DNA of 64,000 nt from Flavobacteriaceae bacterium PS02337 (GCA_029959285.1 JASCOE010000012.1:1-64000), one strand, 5' to 3'. Shown: positions 25,603-35,193, counted from the stretch's first letter. Notes: generated by a model not told the origin, from the sequence alone. A program made the numbers and translations.

Positions 25603-26316
25603 ATGAAATTTAGAATCACGCTTTTTGTCTTATTATTTTCTGTGTTTGGATTTTCACAAAGTGAAACAACTGGAAAAATTAACACAGTTATAATGTCCAA
25701 ATATGAGTTAGGATATGCATTGCATCGTCCAGCGAATACCAAAGAAAAAAAGCCATTGATTGTTTTTATTTCTGGTGACGGAGAAAAAGGAACTGATATT
25801 GAAAAGGTAAAAATAAATGGACCTTTTAAATATTTAAAAACACATCAATTAGATGCGTATGTTCTGTCTCCACAATGTAAAGAAGATGAAAATTGGGATA
25901 TAGAATCCATTTATCAACTAATTTTAAAAATTCAGAAAGAAAACAAAATCGATTCAGAAAGAATATATGTTACTGGTTTGAGCTCAGGAGGTTGGGCTTC
26001 GTGGAATTTGGCTTTTGCACATCCGGATCTATTTGCAGCAAACGTACCTGTCGCTGGTTTTGTGAATTTAATTCAGTTAGAGCACGCTTGTGAAATAGCC
26101 AATATTCCAACCAGAATCTATCACGGATTATTAGATGATGTGGTAAACGTGAATTATGCAATTACGATTTATAAAGAATTGAAAAAATGCAATGCAAAAG
26201 ATGTAAAGCTGACCATTTTTGATGATGCAAATCACGATAGCTGGACAAGAGTTTATGATAATCAAGCAATCTACGACTGGATGTTTCAGCAGAAAAAAAC
26301 GAATACAAACAAATAA
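25603..26316 (+). CDS. Secreted alpha/beta-hydrolase (esterase-like)
   Basis: The 237-residue protein has a signal peptide ending SVFGFSQ and an alpha/beta-hydrolase core. The nucleophile elbow is GLSSGG, the acid lies in YHGLLDDVVN, and the catalytic histidine is in DANHDSWTRVY. It resembles dienelactone-hydrolase or feruloyl-esterase-like proteins and may remove acyl groups from the glycan. It is 10 bp after the glucanase and 10 bp before the GH3 gene, so it belongs to the same operon. Confidence 0.8.
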   Translation: MKFRITLFVLLFSVFGFSQSETTGKINTVIMSKYELGYALHRPANTKEKKPLIVFISGDGEKGTDIEKVKINGPFKYLKTHQLDAYVLSPQCKEDENWDIESIYQLILKIQKENKIDSERIYVTGLSSGGWASWNLAFAHPDLFAANVPVAGFVNLIQLEHACEIANIPTRIYHGLLDDVVNVNYAITIYKELKKCNAKDVKLTIFDDANHDSWTRVYDNQAIYDWMFQQKKTNTNK

Positions 26317-26326
26317 ATAGAATAGA

Positions 26327-28627
26327 ATGAAAAACAAATTAGTCTTGCTTTTTTTAGGATGCGCTGTTTTGGGTTATGCTCAAAAGAAGCCTGCTAAAAA
26401 CACAGTAAAAATTAAACCAAAGTCTGAATTTGTAGCAGAGTTAATGTCAAAAATGACTTTAGACGAGAAATTGGGTCAGCTAAACTTGCCAACATCTGGA
26501 GATATTACCACAGGGCAGGCAAACAGCTCAAATGTGGCAAAAAATATTGCTGAAGGTAAAGTGGGTGGTTTGTTCAACATTAAATCAGTTCAAAAAATTA
26601 AAGAAGTACAGAAAATTGCGGTTGAACAAAGCCGTTTAAAAATTCCGTTGCTTTTTGGTATGGACGTTATTCACGGATACGAAACAACATTCCCAATTCC
26701 ACTAGGATTATCTTGTACTTGGGATATGGCTTTAATTGAAAGAAGTGCACAAATTGCTGCAAAAGAAGCAAGTGCAGACGGTATCAACTGGACATTCTCT
26801 CCAATGGTTGATATTTCTCGTGATCCAAGATGGGGAAGAGTTTCTGAAGGTTCAGGAGAAGATCCATATTTAGGTGGCCAAATTGCTAAAGCAATGGTTA
26901 ACGGTTACCAACAGCATGATCTTTCTAAAAACAACTCCATCTTAGCTTGTGTTAAACACTTTGCATTATATGGCGCTCCAGAAGGCGGACGCGATTATAA
27001 TACTGTTGATATGAGTCACATCAGAATGTTTAACGATTATTTTCCTCCTTACAAAGCAGCTGTTGACGCTGGTGTAGGTTCGGTTATGGCATCTTTCAAC
27101 GAAGTTGACGGAGTTCCTGCAACTGGAAGTAAGTGGCTAATGACAGATGTTCTAAGAAAACAATGGGGTTTCAAAGGTTTTGTGGTAACAGATTTTACAG
27201 GAATTCCTGAAATGATCGAACACGGAATGGGGAATCTTCAAGACGTTTCTGCTTTAGCATTAAATGCGGGTGTTGAAATGGATATGGTTGGAGAAGGTTT
27301 CTTAGGAACTTTGAAAAAATCTCTAGATGAAAAAAGAGTTTCAATCGAAACAATTGACAATGCTGTAAAACTTATTTTAGAAGCAAAATACGATTTAGGA
27401 TTATTTCAAGATCCGTACAAATATTGTGATGAGAAAAGAGCAAAAACTGAAATCTTCACAACAGATAGCAGAAAAGAAGCGCGTCAAATTGCTGCACAAT
27501 CTTTAGTATTATTGAAAAACCAAAATCAATTATTACCGCTTAAAAAATCGGGAACTATTGGTTTGATCGGACCATTAGCAGATGCTAAAGAAAACATGCC
27601 AGGAACTTGGAGTGTGGCTACAAAAATGGAAAATGCAGTTTCATTATTAAGAGGAATCAAAGAAGTTGCTGGAAATGGAACTAAAGTTTTATATGCAAAA
27701 GGGAGCAATTTAGATTACGATGAAACTTTTGAAACAAACGCAACAATGTTTGGAAAAACATTACACCGCGATTCACGTTCAAAAGAAGATTTATTAGCAG
27801 AAGCATTAAAAGTTGCTGAACAATCTGATGTAATTGTTGCAGCTTTAGGTGAATCTGCAGAAATGAGCGGAGAATCTAGCAGCCGTACGAATTTAGAAAT
27901 TCCACAAGCGCAAAAAGATTTATTGAATGCTTTATTAAAAACAGGAAAACCAGTTGTTTTAGTTTTATTTGACGGACGTCCGTTAGTAATTACTGACGAA
28001 GAAAAAACAGTTCCTGCTATTTTAAATGCTTGGTTTGCGGGTACAGAAGCGGGTTACGCAATTGCTGATGTATTATTTGGAGATGTAAATCCTTCTGGAA
28101 AATTGACTTCAACTTTCCCAAGAAGTGTTGGGCAGTTGCCAATTTATTACGCACATAAAAATACAGGAAGACCACTTTCTAACACTGAAGGAAAATTTGA
28201 AAAATTCAGATCAAACTACATTGACGAAAGAAACGAGCCTTTATTCCCATTTGGATTTGGTTTAAGTTATACAACTTTTGATTATTCAAATATCAAAATT
28301 TCTTCTGATAAAATGAATGCATCAGGAAAATTGAAAGTAACGGTTGATGTAACGAATACTGGAAATTTTGACGGAAAAGAAACTGTTCAATTATACATTA
28401 GAGATTTAGTTGGTTCAGTAACAAGACCAGTTAGAGAATTAAAAGGTTTCCAAAAAATTGCTCTTAAAAAAGGAGAAAAACAAACAGTAAGTTTTGATAT
28501 TACTGTTGAAGATTTAAAGTTTTATAACTCTGATTTACAGTTTGTAGTAGAGCCTGGTCAGTTTGATATTTTCATTGGAGGAAATTCAAACGCCGATAAG
28601 AAAGTTAGTTTTGAGTTAACTAAATAG
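26327..28627 (+). CDS. bglX: GH3 beta-glucosidase (BglX-like)
   Basis: GH3 enzymes release glucose from the non-reducing ends of beta-gluco-oligosaccharides in the periplasm. The 766-residue protein has a signal peptide, the N-terminal TIM barrel with the nucleophile D289 in GFVVTDFTGIPEM, a central sandwich domain with the probable acid/base motif GESAEMSGESSSR, and a C-terminal fibronectin-like domain from about 650. The block KHFALYGAPEGGRDYN is typical of BglX. It completes the operon begun by the glucanase. A strong terminator follows. Confidence 0.93.
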   Translation: MKNKLVLLFLGCAVLGYAQKKPAKNTVKIKPKSEFVAELMSKMTLDEKLGQLNLPTSGDITTGQANSSNVAKNIAEGKVGGLFNIKSVQKIKEVQKIAVEQSRLKIPLLFGMDVIHGYETTFPIPLGLSCTWDMALIERSAQIAAKEASADGINWTFSPMVDISRDPRWGRVSEGSGEDPYLGGQIAKAMVNGYQQHDLSKNNSILACVKHFALYGAPEGGRDYNTVDMSHIRMFNDYFPPYKAAVDAGVGSVMASFNEVDGVPATGSKWLMTDVLRKQWGFKGFVVTDFTGIPEMIEHGMGNLQDVSALALNAGVEMDMVGEGFLGTLKKSLDEKRVSIETIDNAVKLILEAKYDLGLFQDPYKYCDEKRAKTEIFTTDSRKEARQIAAQSLVLLKNQNQLLPLKKSGTIGLIGPLADAKENMPGTWSVATKMENAVSLLRGIKEVAGNGTKVLYAKGSNLDYDETFETNATMFGKTLHRDSRSKEDLLAEALKVAEQSDVIVAALGESAEMSGESSSRTNLEIPQAQKDLLNALLKTGKPVVLVLFDGRPLVITDEEKTVPAILNAWFAGTEAGYAIADVLFGDVNPSGKLTSTFPRSVGQLPIYYAHKNTGRPLSNTEGKFEKFRSNYIDERNEPLFPFGFGLSYTTFDYSNIKISSDKMNASGKLKVTVDVTNTGNFDGKETVQLYIRDLVGSVTRPVRELKGFQKIALKKGEKQTVSFDITVEDLKFYNSDLQFVVEPGQFDIFIGGNSNADKKVSFELTK

Positions 28628-28648
28628 TTGGTTTATTGATTGGTAATT

Positions 28649-28687
28649 AGCCCTTCGCGTGTTTGGTTAGCGAAGGGCTTTTTTTTA
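28649..28687 (+). terminator. Terminator after the GH3 gene
   Basis: agcccttcgc and gcgaagggct form a perfect 10-bp GC-containing stem with an 11-base loop and eight T. It closes the enzyme operon. Confidence 0.88.
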
Positions 28688-28727
28688 AAATCAAGAATCT
28701 TTTTTGTAATTTTTTAACTACATTATT

Positions 28728-29501
28728 ATGAATATTTTTAAAATATTGAGTCTGGCATTTCTTATTGCTTTCTCATCTTGTAATGCACAAAAAAATGCAA
28801 TTGTCGCGCATCGAGGAGCGTGGAAAAAGAATAATCTTCCAGAAAATTCAATTGCTTCATTAAGACATGCAATCGATTTAAAACTTCCAGGTTCAGAATT
28901 TGATGTTTGGAGAACGGCTGACGATTCGCTTGTAATTAATCATGATGCACATTATAATAAATTGCTTATTGAAGAAACGAATTACGCTGATTTAATAAAA
29001 TTTAAACTTTCTAACGGAGAAAAACTTCCAACTTTACACGAATACATTTTAGAAGGAACTAAAAACAATAAACAAACACTTTTAGTTTGCGAAATAAAAC
29101 CTTCGGAGATTAGTAAAGAAAGAGGACAAAAAACGGCATCCATGTCAGTAGAAGTTATTAAAAAACTAAAAGCTGATAAAAATACTTGCTACATTAGTTT
29201 TGATTATGATATTTTAAAGAAAATTAGAGCAATAGATTCAAAAGCTTCTCTGCAGTATTTAGAAGGGAATAAATCTCCAAAAGAAGTTAAAGCAGATAAA
29301 ATTAATGGAGTTGATTATCATTATTCTGTGTTTCAAAAACATCCAGAATGGATAAAAGAAGCAAAAGATAACAAAATTATTCTAAATGCTTGGACTGTAA
29401 ACGAAGCGAAGGATATGGATTGGATTATTGATCATAAATTCAATTATATCACAACAAACGAACCCGAACTTTTAAAGGAAAGATTACAGGCAAAAAAATA
29501 A
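28728..29501 (+). CDS. Glycerophosphodiester phosphodiesterase (lipoprotein)
   Basis: The enzyme hydrolyses glycerophosphodiesters to glycerol 3-phosphate and an alcohol. The 257-residue protein has a lipoprotein signal AFLIAFSSCNAQ, then the GDPD catalytic signature AHRGAWKKNNLPENS and EFDVWRTADDSLVINHD, which carry the metal and acid/base residues. The C-terminal NAWTVNEAKDMDWIIDHKF completes the TIM barrel. Its place between two glycosidases suggests a role in phospholipid or teichoic-type substrates, or glycans with glycerophosphate groups. Beta-1,2-glucans can carry such groups in other bacteria, but no direct link is visible here. Confidence 0.88.
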   Translation: MNIFKILSLAFLIAFSSCNAQKNAIVAHRGAWKKNNLPENSIASLRHAIDLKLPGSEFDVWRTADDSLVINHDAHYNKLLIEETNYADLIKFKLSNGEKLPTLHEYILEGTKNNKQTLLVCEIKPSEISKERGQKTASMSVEVIKKLKADKNTCYISFDYDILKKIRAIDSKASLQYLEGNKSPKEVKADKINGVDYHYSVFQKHPEWIKEAKDNKIILNAWTVNEAKDMDWIIDHKFNYITTNEPELLKERLQAKK

Positions 29502-29533
29502 TCTTTTAGACTTTATAAACTTAAAATCTAACC

Positions 29534-31456
29534 ATGAAAAAAATATTTAAACAACTCAAATTGTCAGTTGTATTGTTTGCGATACTTTTTGCTAACAATC
29601 TTTTGGCACAAAAATTAGGTAAAACGGAATGGTTTGACCCTAATAAACCTGCAACAACATATTGTAATCCAATAAATATTGGTTACAACTATACAACTTA
29701 TAATCATAATGGAATTCCATATTCTCGCCGCTCTAGTGCCGATCCAGTAATTATAACTTACAAAGGCGAATACTATTTATTTGCGACTAACCAAGCAGGT
29801 TTCTTTTGGAGTAAAGATATGTCAGATTGGAATTTCGTTTACGGAAGTTTTCAAAGACAGCCTGGCGATGACGATCAATGCGCGCCTGCGGCTTGGGTTG
29901 TAAACGATACTTTATTTTACGTTGGTTCAACTTGGAAAAGAGATCATCCGATTTGGAAAACTGCCGATCCCAAATCAGGAAGATGGACACGTCATGTAGA
30001 TAAAGCAATGCTGCCAACTTGGGATCCAGCTATTTTTCAAGATGATGATAAAAAAGTATATATGTACTACGGTTCAAGCGGAAAATTACCGCTTGTTGGA
30101 GTAGAAGTAGATTATAATACTTGGCTTCCAAAAGGAAATCAAGCTGATTATGCAGAATTGTATAAAGCGACTGAAGTTGAGGATATTCAGAAAGTTTACG
30201 GACAAGTTAAAGAAGTGGCTATTTTAGATCCTTCTGCTCACGGTTGGGAACGTTTTGGTCCAAACAATGATATGGAACCTGCACCTTGGGGAAATTTTAT
30301 TGAAGGAGCTTGGATGACCAAACACAACGGAAAATATTATATGCAATATGGCGCGCCTGCAACCGAATTTAAAGGTTATGCAAATGGTGTTCACGTAGGT
30401 GATAATCCGTTAGGACCATTTACGTATCAAAAACACAATCCGATGTCTTATAAACCAGGCGGATTTGTAATTGGAGCAGGACACGGAAATACTTTTGCAG
30501 ATAATTACGGAAATTATTGGAATACAGGAACATGCAAGATTTCTATTAAAGATCGTTTTGAGCGTCGTATCGATATGTTTCCTGCTGGATTTGATAAAGA
30601 TGATGTAATGTATTCGATTACGTCTTATGGCGATTTTCCAATTGTATTGCCAACAAGTGAGCGCGATCAGACAAGAGGTGCTTCATCTGGATGGATGTTA
30701 CTTTCGTATAAAAAGCCTGTAACAGTTTCTTCTTCTGAAGATTGCATGGAAGTAGAAACGCACAGGATGGATAATGGCGGTAAAAAAGTTTTCGAAAAAT
30801 TCTGCTACGGTCCAGAAAATTTAACCGATGAAAACATCCAAACGTATTGGTCTGCAAAAACAAGCAATCCTGGCGAATGGCTTCAAATGGATTTAGGAAG
30901 AACAATGGAAATAAATGCGCTTCAGATAAATTATGCCGATCATAAAGCAACGCAGTATAATAAAGCAATGGATATTTATTACCAATATAAAATATACATG
31001 TCTGATGATGCTCAAAATTGGACTCTAGTTGTTGATAAATCTAAAAATGATAAAGATGTGCCTCACGATTATGTTGAGCTAACAAAATCAATCAAAGCGC
31101 GTTACATCAAAATGGAAAATATTCATAATGCTTCAGGTTTATTTGCCATTTCAGATTTTAGAGTTTTTGGAAATGGATTGGTTGCAAAACCAAAAGCGGT
31201 TGTTTCTTTTAAAGTTGACCGAAATAAAACAGATTCTAGAAATGCAATGATTTCTTGGAAAAAACAAACTGACGCTATTGGTTATAATATTTACTACGGA
31301 ATTACGCCAGATAAATTATACAACAGCATTATGGTTTATGGTGATAATAATTATGATTTTAGAGGTTTAGATAAAGGAACAAAATATTATTTCACTATAG
31401 AACCTTTTAATGAAAATGGTATTGGAACAAAAAATAAGATTATCGAAGTAAAATAA
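29534..31456 (+). CDS. GH43-family glycosidase with discoidin and FN3-like domains
   Basis: The 640-residue secreted enzyme has a signal peptide ending NNLLAQ and an N-terminal five-bladed propeller. Catalytic candidates are D in SRRSSADPVIITYKGEYYLF, D in TWDPAIFQ and E in FIEGAWMTKHNGKYYM. A discoidin (F5/8 type C) domain spans about 405-545 (ENIQTYWSAKTSNPGEWLQM) and a fibronectin type III-like domain ends the protein (AMISWKKQTDAIGYNIYYG). It probably removes arabinose, xylose or galactose residues, but the substrate cannot be set from sequence. A terminator follows. Confidence 0.85.
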   Translation: MKKIFKQLKLSVVLFAILFANNLLAQKLGKTEWFDPNKPATTYCNPINIGYNYTTYNHNGIPYSRRSSADPVIITYKGEYYLFATNQAGFFWSKDMSDWNFVYGSFQRQPGDDDQCAPAAWVVNDTLFYVGSTWKRDHPIWKTADPKSGRWTRHVDKAMLPTWDPAIFQDDDKKVYMYYGSSGKLPLVGVEVDYNTWLPKGNQADYAELYKATEVEDIQKVYGQVKEVAILDPSAHGWERFGPNNDMEPAPWGNFIEGAWMTKHNGKYYMQYGAPATEFKGYANGVHVGDNPLGPFTYQKHNPMSYKPGGFVIGAGHGNTFADNYGNYWNTGTCKISIKDRFERRIDMFPAGFDKDDVMYSITSYGDFPIVLPTSERDQTRGASSGWMLLSYKKPVTVSSSEDCMEVETHRMDNGGKKVFEKFCYGPENLTDENIQTYWSAKTSNPGEWLQMDLGRTMEINALQINYADHKATQYNKAMDIYYQYKIYMSDDAQNWTLVVDKSKNDKDVPHDYVELTKSIKARYIKMENIHNASGLFAISDFRVFGNGLVAKPKAVVSFKVDRNKTDSRNAMISWKKQTDAIGYNIYYGITPDKLYNSIMVYGDNNYDFRGLDKGTKYYFTIEPFNENGIGTKNKIIEVK

Positions 31457-31476
31457 TTTTTATTTGATGAATCTGT

Positions 31477-31524
31477 AAAAGCTCCGATTGCAAATTGAAG
31501 AATTTGTAATTGGAGCTTTTTTTT
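31477..31524 (+). terminator. Terminator after the GH43 gene
   Basis: A 20-bp near-perfect stem (aaaagctccgattgcaaatt against its complement at 31501-31520) with a gaag loop is followed by a T run. Confidence 0.88.
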
Positions 31525-31622
31525 GAGAAAAGGTTGAAGAAAAAGCTTTCGAACTGTCTGAAATTTTGTTCCTTTGTGAATATGCTGAAGGCATAATAAA
31601 CTCCAAAATTACTACACAAACT

Positions 31623-33014
31623 ATGAAAAAAACGATTCTTTTAACTGCTTTAGTTTTAAACGGATTGACATCTTTTGCTCAGACAAACGATGAAAAAAAC
31701 ATCAAATTATTTTACAAAAAAGCATTAACCGAGGCAAAATGCTATACTTGGTTAGAATATTTATCTAACGATATTGGCGCTCGTTTATCTGGATCTAAAG
31801 GAGCAGAATTAGCAGTTGATTACACTAAAAGACAATTAGAAAGTTTAGAACTTGATAAAGTGTATCTACAAGAAGTTATGGTACCTCATTGGGTTCGTGG
31901 AGAAAAAGAAACAGCTTATATTTTAAATGGAAAAGAAAAAACTGTCGTTCCAATTTGTGCTTTAGGAGGTTCTGTTGCAACACCAAAAACGGGTCTTACA
32001 GCAGAAATTATTGAAGTGCAAGGAATTAAAGAATTGGCAGAATTAGGAGCTGATAAAGTAAAAGGAAAAATTGTGTTTTACAACCGACCAATGAATCCTG
32101 AAAATATCGAAACTTTTACTTCTTACGGAGCTTGTGTGGATCAAAGATATGCTGGAGCAAAAGAAGCTGCAAAGCTAGGAGCGGTGGGAACTATTGTTCG
32201 TTCTATGAATTTACGTTTAGACGATTTTCCTCATACAGGTGCTCAAAGTTATGGTGATCTTTCAAAAGAACAATATATTCCGACAGCGGCAATTAGTACA
32301 AATGGAGCAGAATTGTTGAGTAAATCATTAAAAGTAAATCCTGCTTTGAAATTTTATTTCAAACAATCTTGCGAAACTTTGCCAGATGCTTTGTCTTATA
32401 ATGTTATTGGAGAATTGACAGGATCTGTAACACCAGAAAATATTATGGTTGTTGGAGGACATTTGGATTCTTGGGATTTAGCAGACGGTTCGCATGACGA
32501 TGGAGCAGGAGTGGTGCAGAGTATGGAAGTAATCAGAATTTTGAAAAACTTAAACTACAAGCCAAAAAATACGATTCGTGTTGTTTTATTTATGAATGAA
32601 GAAAATGGCGGAAAAGGTGGTGCTAAATATGAAGAAGTTTCTAAACAAAAGAAAGAAAACCACATTTTTGCTTTAGAAAGCGATTCAGGCGGATTTTCAC
32701 CACGCGGATTTTCAATTGAAGCTGATGATGTGAATTTGAAAAAAATTCAAGCTTACAAAGATCTTTTTGAGCCATATTTAGTGCACAGTTTTACAATCGG
32801 TCACGCAGGTTCAGATATTAGCCATTTGACTTCTCAAGCCATTGTAAAAGCAGGTTTAAAACCAGATTCGCAACGTTATTTTGATTATCATCACGCAGCA
32901 AACGATACATTTGATGCGATCAACAAAAGAGAGTTAGAATTGGGAGCTGCAACAATGACTTCATTAATCTACTTATTAGATCAAAACGGAATTGAGATTA
33001 AAAAGGCTAACTAA
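31623..33014 (+). CDS. M28-family zinc peptidase, secreted
   Basis: This is a periplasmic aminopeptidase-like enzyme with two zinc ions. The ATG at 31623 is chosen because it opens a signal peptide MKKTILLTALVLNGLTSFAQ; the longer frame from 31566 adds an unlikely leader. A PA-like insert (about 130-260) precedes the peptidase core, with metal-ligand blocks VVGGHLDSWDLADGSHDDGAG, MNEENGGKG, ESDSGG and the final YHHAANDTFD. The next gene starts 8 bp later, so the two are probably co-transcribed. Confidence 0.92.
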   Translation: MKKTILLTALVLNGLTSFAQTNDEKNIKLFYKKALTEAKCYTWLEYLSNDIGARLSGSKGAELAVDYTKRQLESLELDKVYLQEVMVPHWVRGEKETAYILNGKEKTVVPICALGGSVATPKTGLTAEIIEVQGIKELAELGADKVKGKIVFYNRPMNPENIETFTSYGACVDQRYAGAKEAAKLGAVGTIVRSMNLRLDDFPHTGAQSYGDLSKEQYIPTAAISTNGAELLSKSLKVNPALKFYFKQSCETLPDALSYNVIGELTGSVTPENIMVVGGHLDSWDLADGSHDDGAGVVQSMEVIRILKNLNYKPKNTIRVVLFMNEENGGKGGAKYEEVSKQKKENHIFALESDSGGFSPRGFSIEADDVNLKKIQAYKDLFEPYLVHSFTIGHAGSDISHLTSQAIVKAGLKPDSQRYFDYHHAANDTFDAINKRELELGAATMTSLIYLLDQNGIEIKKAN

Positions 33015-33022
33015 AATTTATT

Positions 33023-33547
33023 TTGAAGCTGTTTTTAACATTTGTCGCAATCTTATTTACAACAATCGGATTTGGACAGCATAAACCTGAAGATAACTCT
33101 GGAAAATTATATATAAGTGAAAAAAAATACTCGATATTATTTCCTTATAATTGGCATCTTCAAAAATCAGATTCGTTGCAAAAGAAATTTATGCTTTTAA
33201 GCGAAAAAAGTTCGGTTAATGATAATTTTATAGAGAATATAAGTTTACTAATTTCTGATCTTGGATATTCACGAGTTAAATCGAAAACAGTAAAAAAGAT
33301 AATTGATAAAAAATTCGGAGTAAGCAGTGAAATTATTTCTAATCGAAAGGTTGTAAAAAATGGTTTGCAAGGACAAGAAATTGTTTACAGACAGCTAATG
33401 AGTGATGGCAGTTTAGGTACTATTTTACAATATTATTTTATTAAAGGAAGAGATTTATTCATACTTAGTTTTTGCAGTAAAAGTGATGAATATTTATCTT
33501 ACATGCCTATTTTTCAAGTTGTATATGAAAATTTTGATATAAGGTAA
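33023..33547 (+). CDS. Small secreted protein of unknown function, 174 aa
   Basis: The start is a TTG that gives a signal peptide MKLFLTFVAILFTTIGFGQ, and no ATG alternative keeps it. The mature part includes SEKKYSILFPYNWHLQKSD and then LQGQEIVYRQLMSDGSLGTI, a pattern resembling PsbP/DUF1795-type beta domains, though not firmly. It follows the M28 gene by 8 bp and ends at a terminator. Confidence 0.75.
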   Translation: MKLFLTFVAILFTTIGFGQHKPEDNSGKLYISEKKYSILFPYNWHLQKSDSLQKKFMLLSEKSSVNDNFIENISLLISDLGYSRVKSKTVKKIIDKKFGVSSEIISNRKVVKNGLQGQEIVYRQLMSDGSLGTILQYYFIKGRDLFILSFCSKSDEYLSYMPIFQVVYENFDIR

Positions 33548-33562
33548 AAAGAATAAATACCC

Positions 33563-33596
33563 AAAAAGCAGTAATCGTAGATTACTGCTTTTTTTT
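33563..33596 (+). terminator. Convergent terminator
   Basis: aaaaagcagtaatc and gattactgcttttt pair around a gta loop and are followed by T. The stem also has an A-run, so it may serve the minus-strand operon that ends at 33619. Confidence 0.85.
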
Positions 33597-33618
33597 GGCT
33601 TGAAGCTAAAAATTGCAT

Positions 33619-33924
33619 TCAATTTAGTTTCATCACAATCAAATAATAAAAATATGTTATTGGGATATTAGACAGCAGCATCAAGATTTTAAAACCTATT
33701 TCTTTTCGTTGTTGTGGCAAATGAAGAAACCTGTCTGACAAATGAATGAACATAATTATATTTACCATTATTGCTGCCAATGCAAACGGCCAAGCAATAA
33801 CCAAAACAGTAGAATTTTCATTTGAAAGGATATAAAACATAAATAAAACTGTCGTAATTATAAAAGTGCCAACAGCTAATTCTATAGATTGTTTTTCTTC
33901 AAAAGGTTTATGAATCGTTTTCAT
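33619..33924 (-). CDS. Small integral membrane protein, 101 aa
   Basis: The protein has three predicted membrane helices (about 16-36, 39-60 and 78-96) with a charged N-terminus. No known family was recognised. It starts 4 bp after the COQ4-like gene, so the two form an operon and may work together at the membrane. Confidence 0.68.
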   Translation of the reverse strand: MKTIHKPFEEKQSIELAVGTFIITTVLFMFYILSNENSTVLVIAWPFALAAIMVNIIMFIHLSDRFLHLPQQRKEIGFKILMLLSNIPITYFYYLIVMKLN

Positions 33925-33928
33925 GATT

Positions 33929-34381
33929 TTAAATTTTAAAAGTTTGCTGAATTGATTGAATCGGAATTAAGAGCATTTTCGAAAAGTTCAAATAATGAAA
34001 CTGAAAAGCATTTTTTCCTCTTTTATATTGTTGAAGGAAGTAGTTTATTCGCTTAGGATAAAAGATGGTTCCCGATAAAATCACCATATACAAATACAAG
34101 CTTCTTTTTCCGTTTCCTAATAAATAATACTGCATTCCGATTTCTTCGTAGACTGAAATTCCAGTATTCGTTAAAACATGAATAATGTCGTGATCTTCCA
34201 GTTTTTCCTGAATATCAAAATGATTGTTGTGAAGAAAATTTCCCAAACCAAATCCTAAGCTTTCGTTGGGATAATTTAGCAAAGACGTTTTATCAATATC
34301 CCAAGGTTCGTTTTTCTTGAAATATTTTTGATAGGGTTTCTTAGAACATTCGTACAGTTTCTCAATTAAAAAATCTCTCAT
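33929..34381 (-). CDS. COQ4-like protein
   Basis: COQ4 proteins bind zinc and take part in ubiquinone synthesis in alpha-proteobacteria and mitochondria. This 150-residue protein shows the diagnostic motif HDxxHx11E: H64, D65, H68 and E80 in DHDIIHVLTNTGISVYEEIG. It is shorter than eukaryotic COQ4. Bacteroidota generally use menaquinone, so a ubiquinone role is doubtful. It may bind another lipid or quinone. The downstream small membrane protein is probably co-expressed. Confidence 0.75.
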   Translation of the reverse strand: MRDFLIEKLYECSKKPYQKYFKKNEPWDIDKTSLLNYPNESLGFGLGNFLHNNHFDIQEKLEDHDIIHVLTNTGISVYEEIGMQYYLLGNGKRSLYLYMVILSGTIFYPKRINYFLQQYKRGKNAFQFHYLNFSKMLLIPIQSIQQTFKI

Positions 34382-34430
34382 ACTATTATTTTAAAAAGTT
34401 CTTTGAAATTCAAAGTTTATAATCAAATAA

Positions 34431-34462
34431 AAAAAGCTAGAAAAAATTTAGACTAGCTTTTT
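34431..34462 (-). terminator. Terminator of the YiiX-like gene
   Basis: aaaaagctag and ctagcttttt pair around a 12-base loop, just after the stop of the gene at 34471 on the minus strand. Confidence 0.7.
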
Positions 34463-34470
34463 ATATATTT

Positions 34471-35145
34471 TTAATAAGTGTCTATTACAGTTTTCAATAA
34501 ATTAGAATCAGCAAGATCGAAAGGAGCAACGACTTTTTCTTCCAACGGAATATCATTGCCATAACGTTCTTTCAATATTTTCTGAACTCTAGAATCTTCT
34601 AAATTAAAATCTTTCAATTCACGCAATTTAGACAATTCAATTCCTGCGGCGTTTTTGTAGATTTTCCAGATCAATTCAGAACAATAAATTCTGTTATCTG
34701 TCCATTCAAAATATGCATCGTATTGTTTACCATCAAATTGCTGACTGTAATCTTTCATTTTTTGTAAAACTTGCGGATTCAAAACGCTGTCATTTTTTAA
34801 TCTTTTCACCATATATTTACTATCTCTTCCATGTTTGATCCAATCTTCAATCGGAGTAAGTTTTACAGGTTGAACCGCTTCAAAAACAAACCATTTTCCA
34901 TTAATATCATAAATAATTCCACAGTGAGAAAACTTTGATTTAGTTGCAATTCGAACCGCTTCACATTGTTGCGATTCTGAAGTTTGAAAAATAAGATCAC
35001 CATCTTTAAATTTACTTGCAACAGTTTTTACTTCCTTAGTTCCCGTAAACGGATTGTTCGGAAAAACTTTTATAGCTACAAACAAAGCACATCCAAAACT
35101 TAGGATGAAAGTAATCAACGGAAATAAATATTTTTTCTTTTTCAT
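34471..35145 (-). CDS. YiiX/YebB-like NlpC/P60-type cysteine hydrolase
   Basis: The 224-residue protein belongs to the permuted papain-like amidases. An N-terminal membrane anchor (about 5-27) is followed by GDLIFQTSES, the histidine in KFSHCGIIYDINGKW and the cysteine in IYCSELIWKIYKNA, a permuted catalytic dyad. It likely cleaves an amide or ester bond in a cell-wall or lipid substrate, outside the cytoplasm. It stands alone with its own terminator. Confidence 0.85.
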   Translation of the reverse strand: MKKKKYLFPLITFILSFGCALFVAIKVFPNNPFTGTKEVKTVASKFKDGDLIFQTSESQQCEAVRIATKSKFSHCGIIYDINGKWFVFEAVQPVKLTPIEDWIKHGRDSKYMVKRLKNDSVLNPQVLQKMKDYSQQFDGKQYDAYFEWTDNRIYCSELIWKIYKNAAGIELSKLRELKDFNLEDSRVQKILKERYGNDIPLEEKVVAPFDLADSNLLKTVIDTY

Positions 35146-35193
35146 AAAATACGAATTAAAGTACTTTGAGATACAAAGTAAATAATAAAAAAA

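Noticed and set aside
29787-30968. Long minus-strand frames within the GH43 gene
   Set aside because: They follow codon bias of the real gene on the other strand and have no motif.
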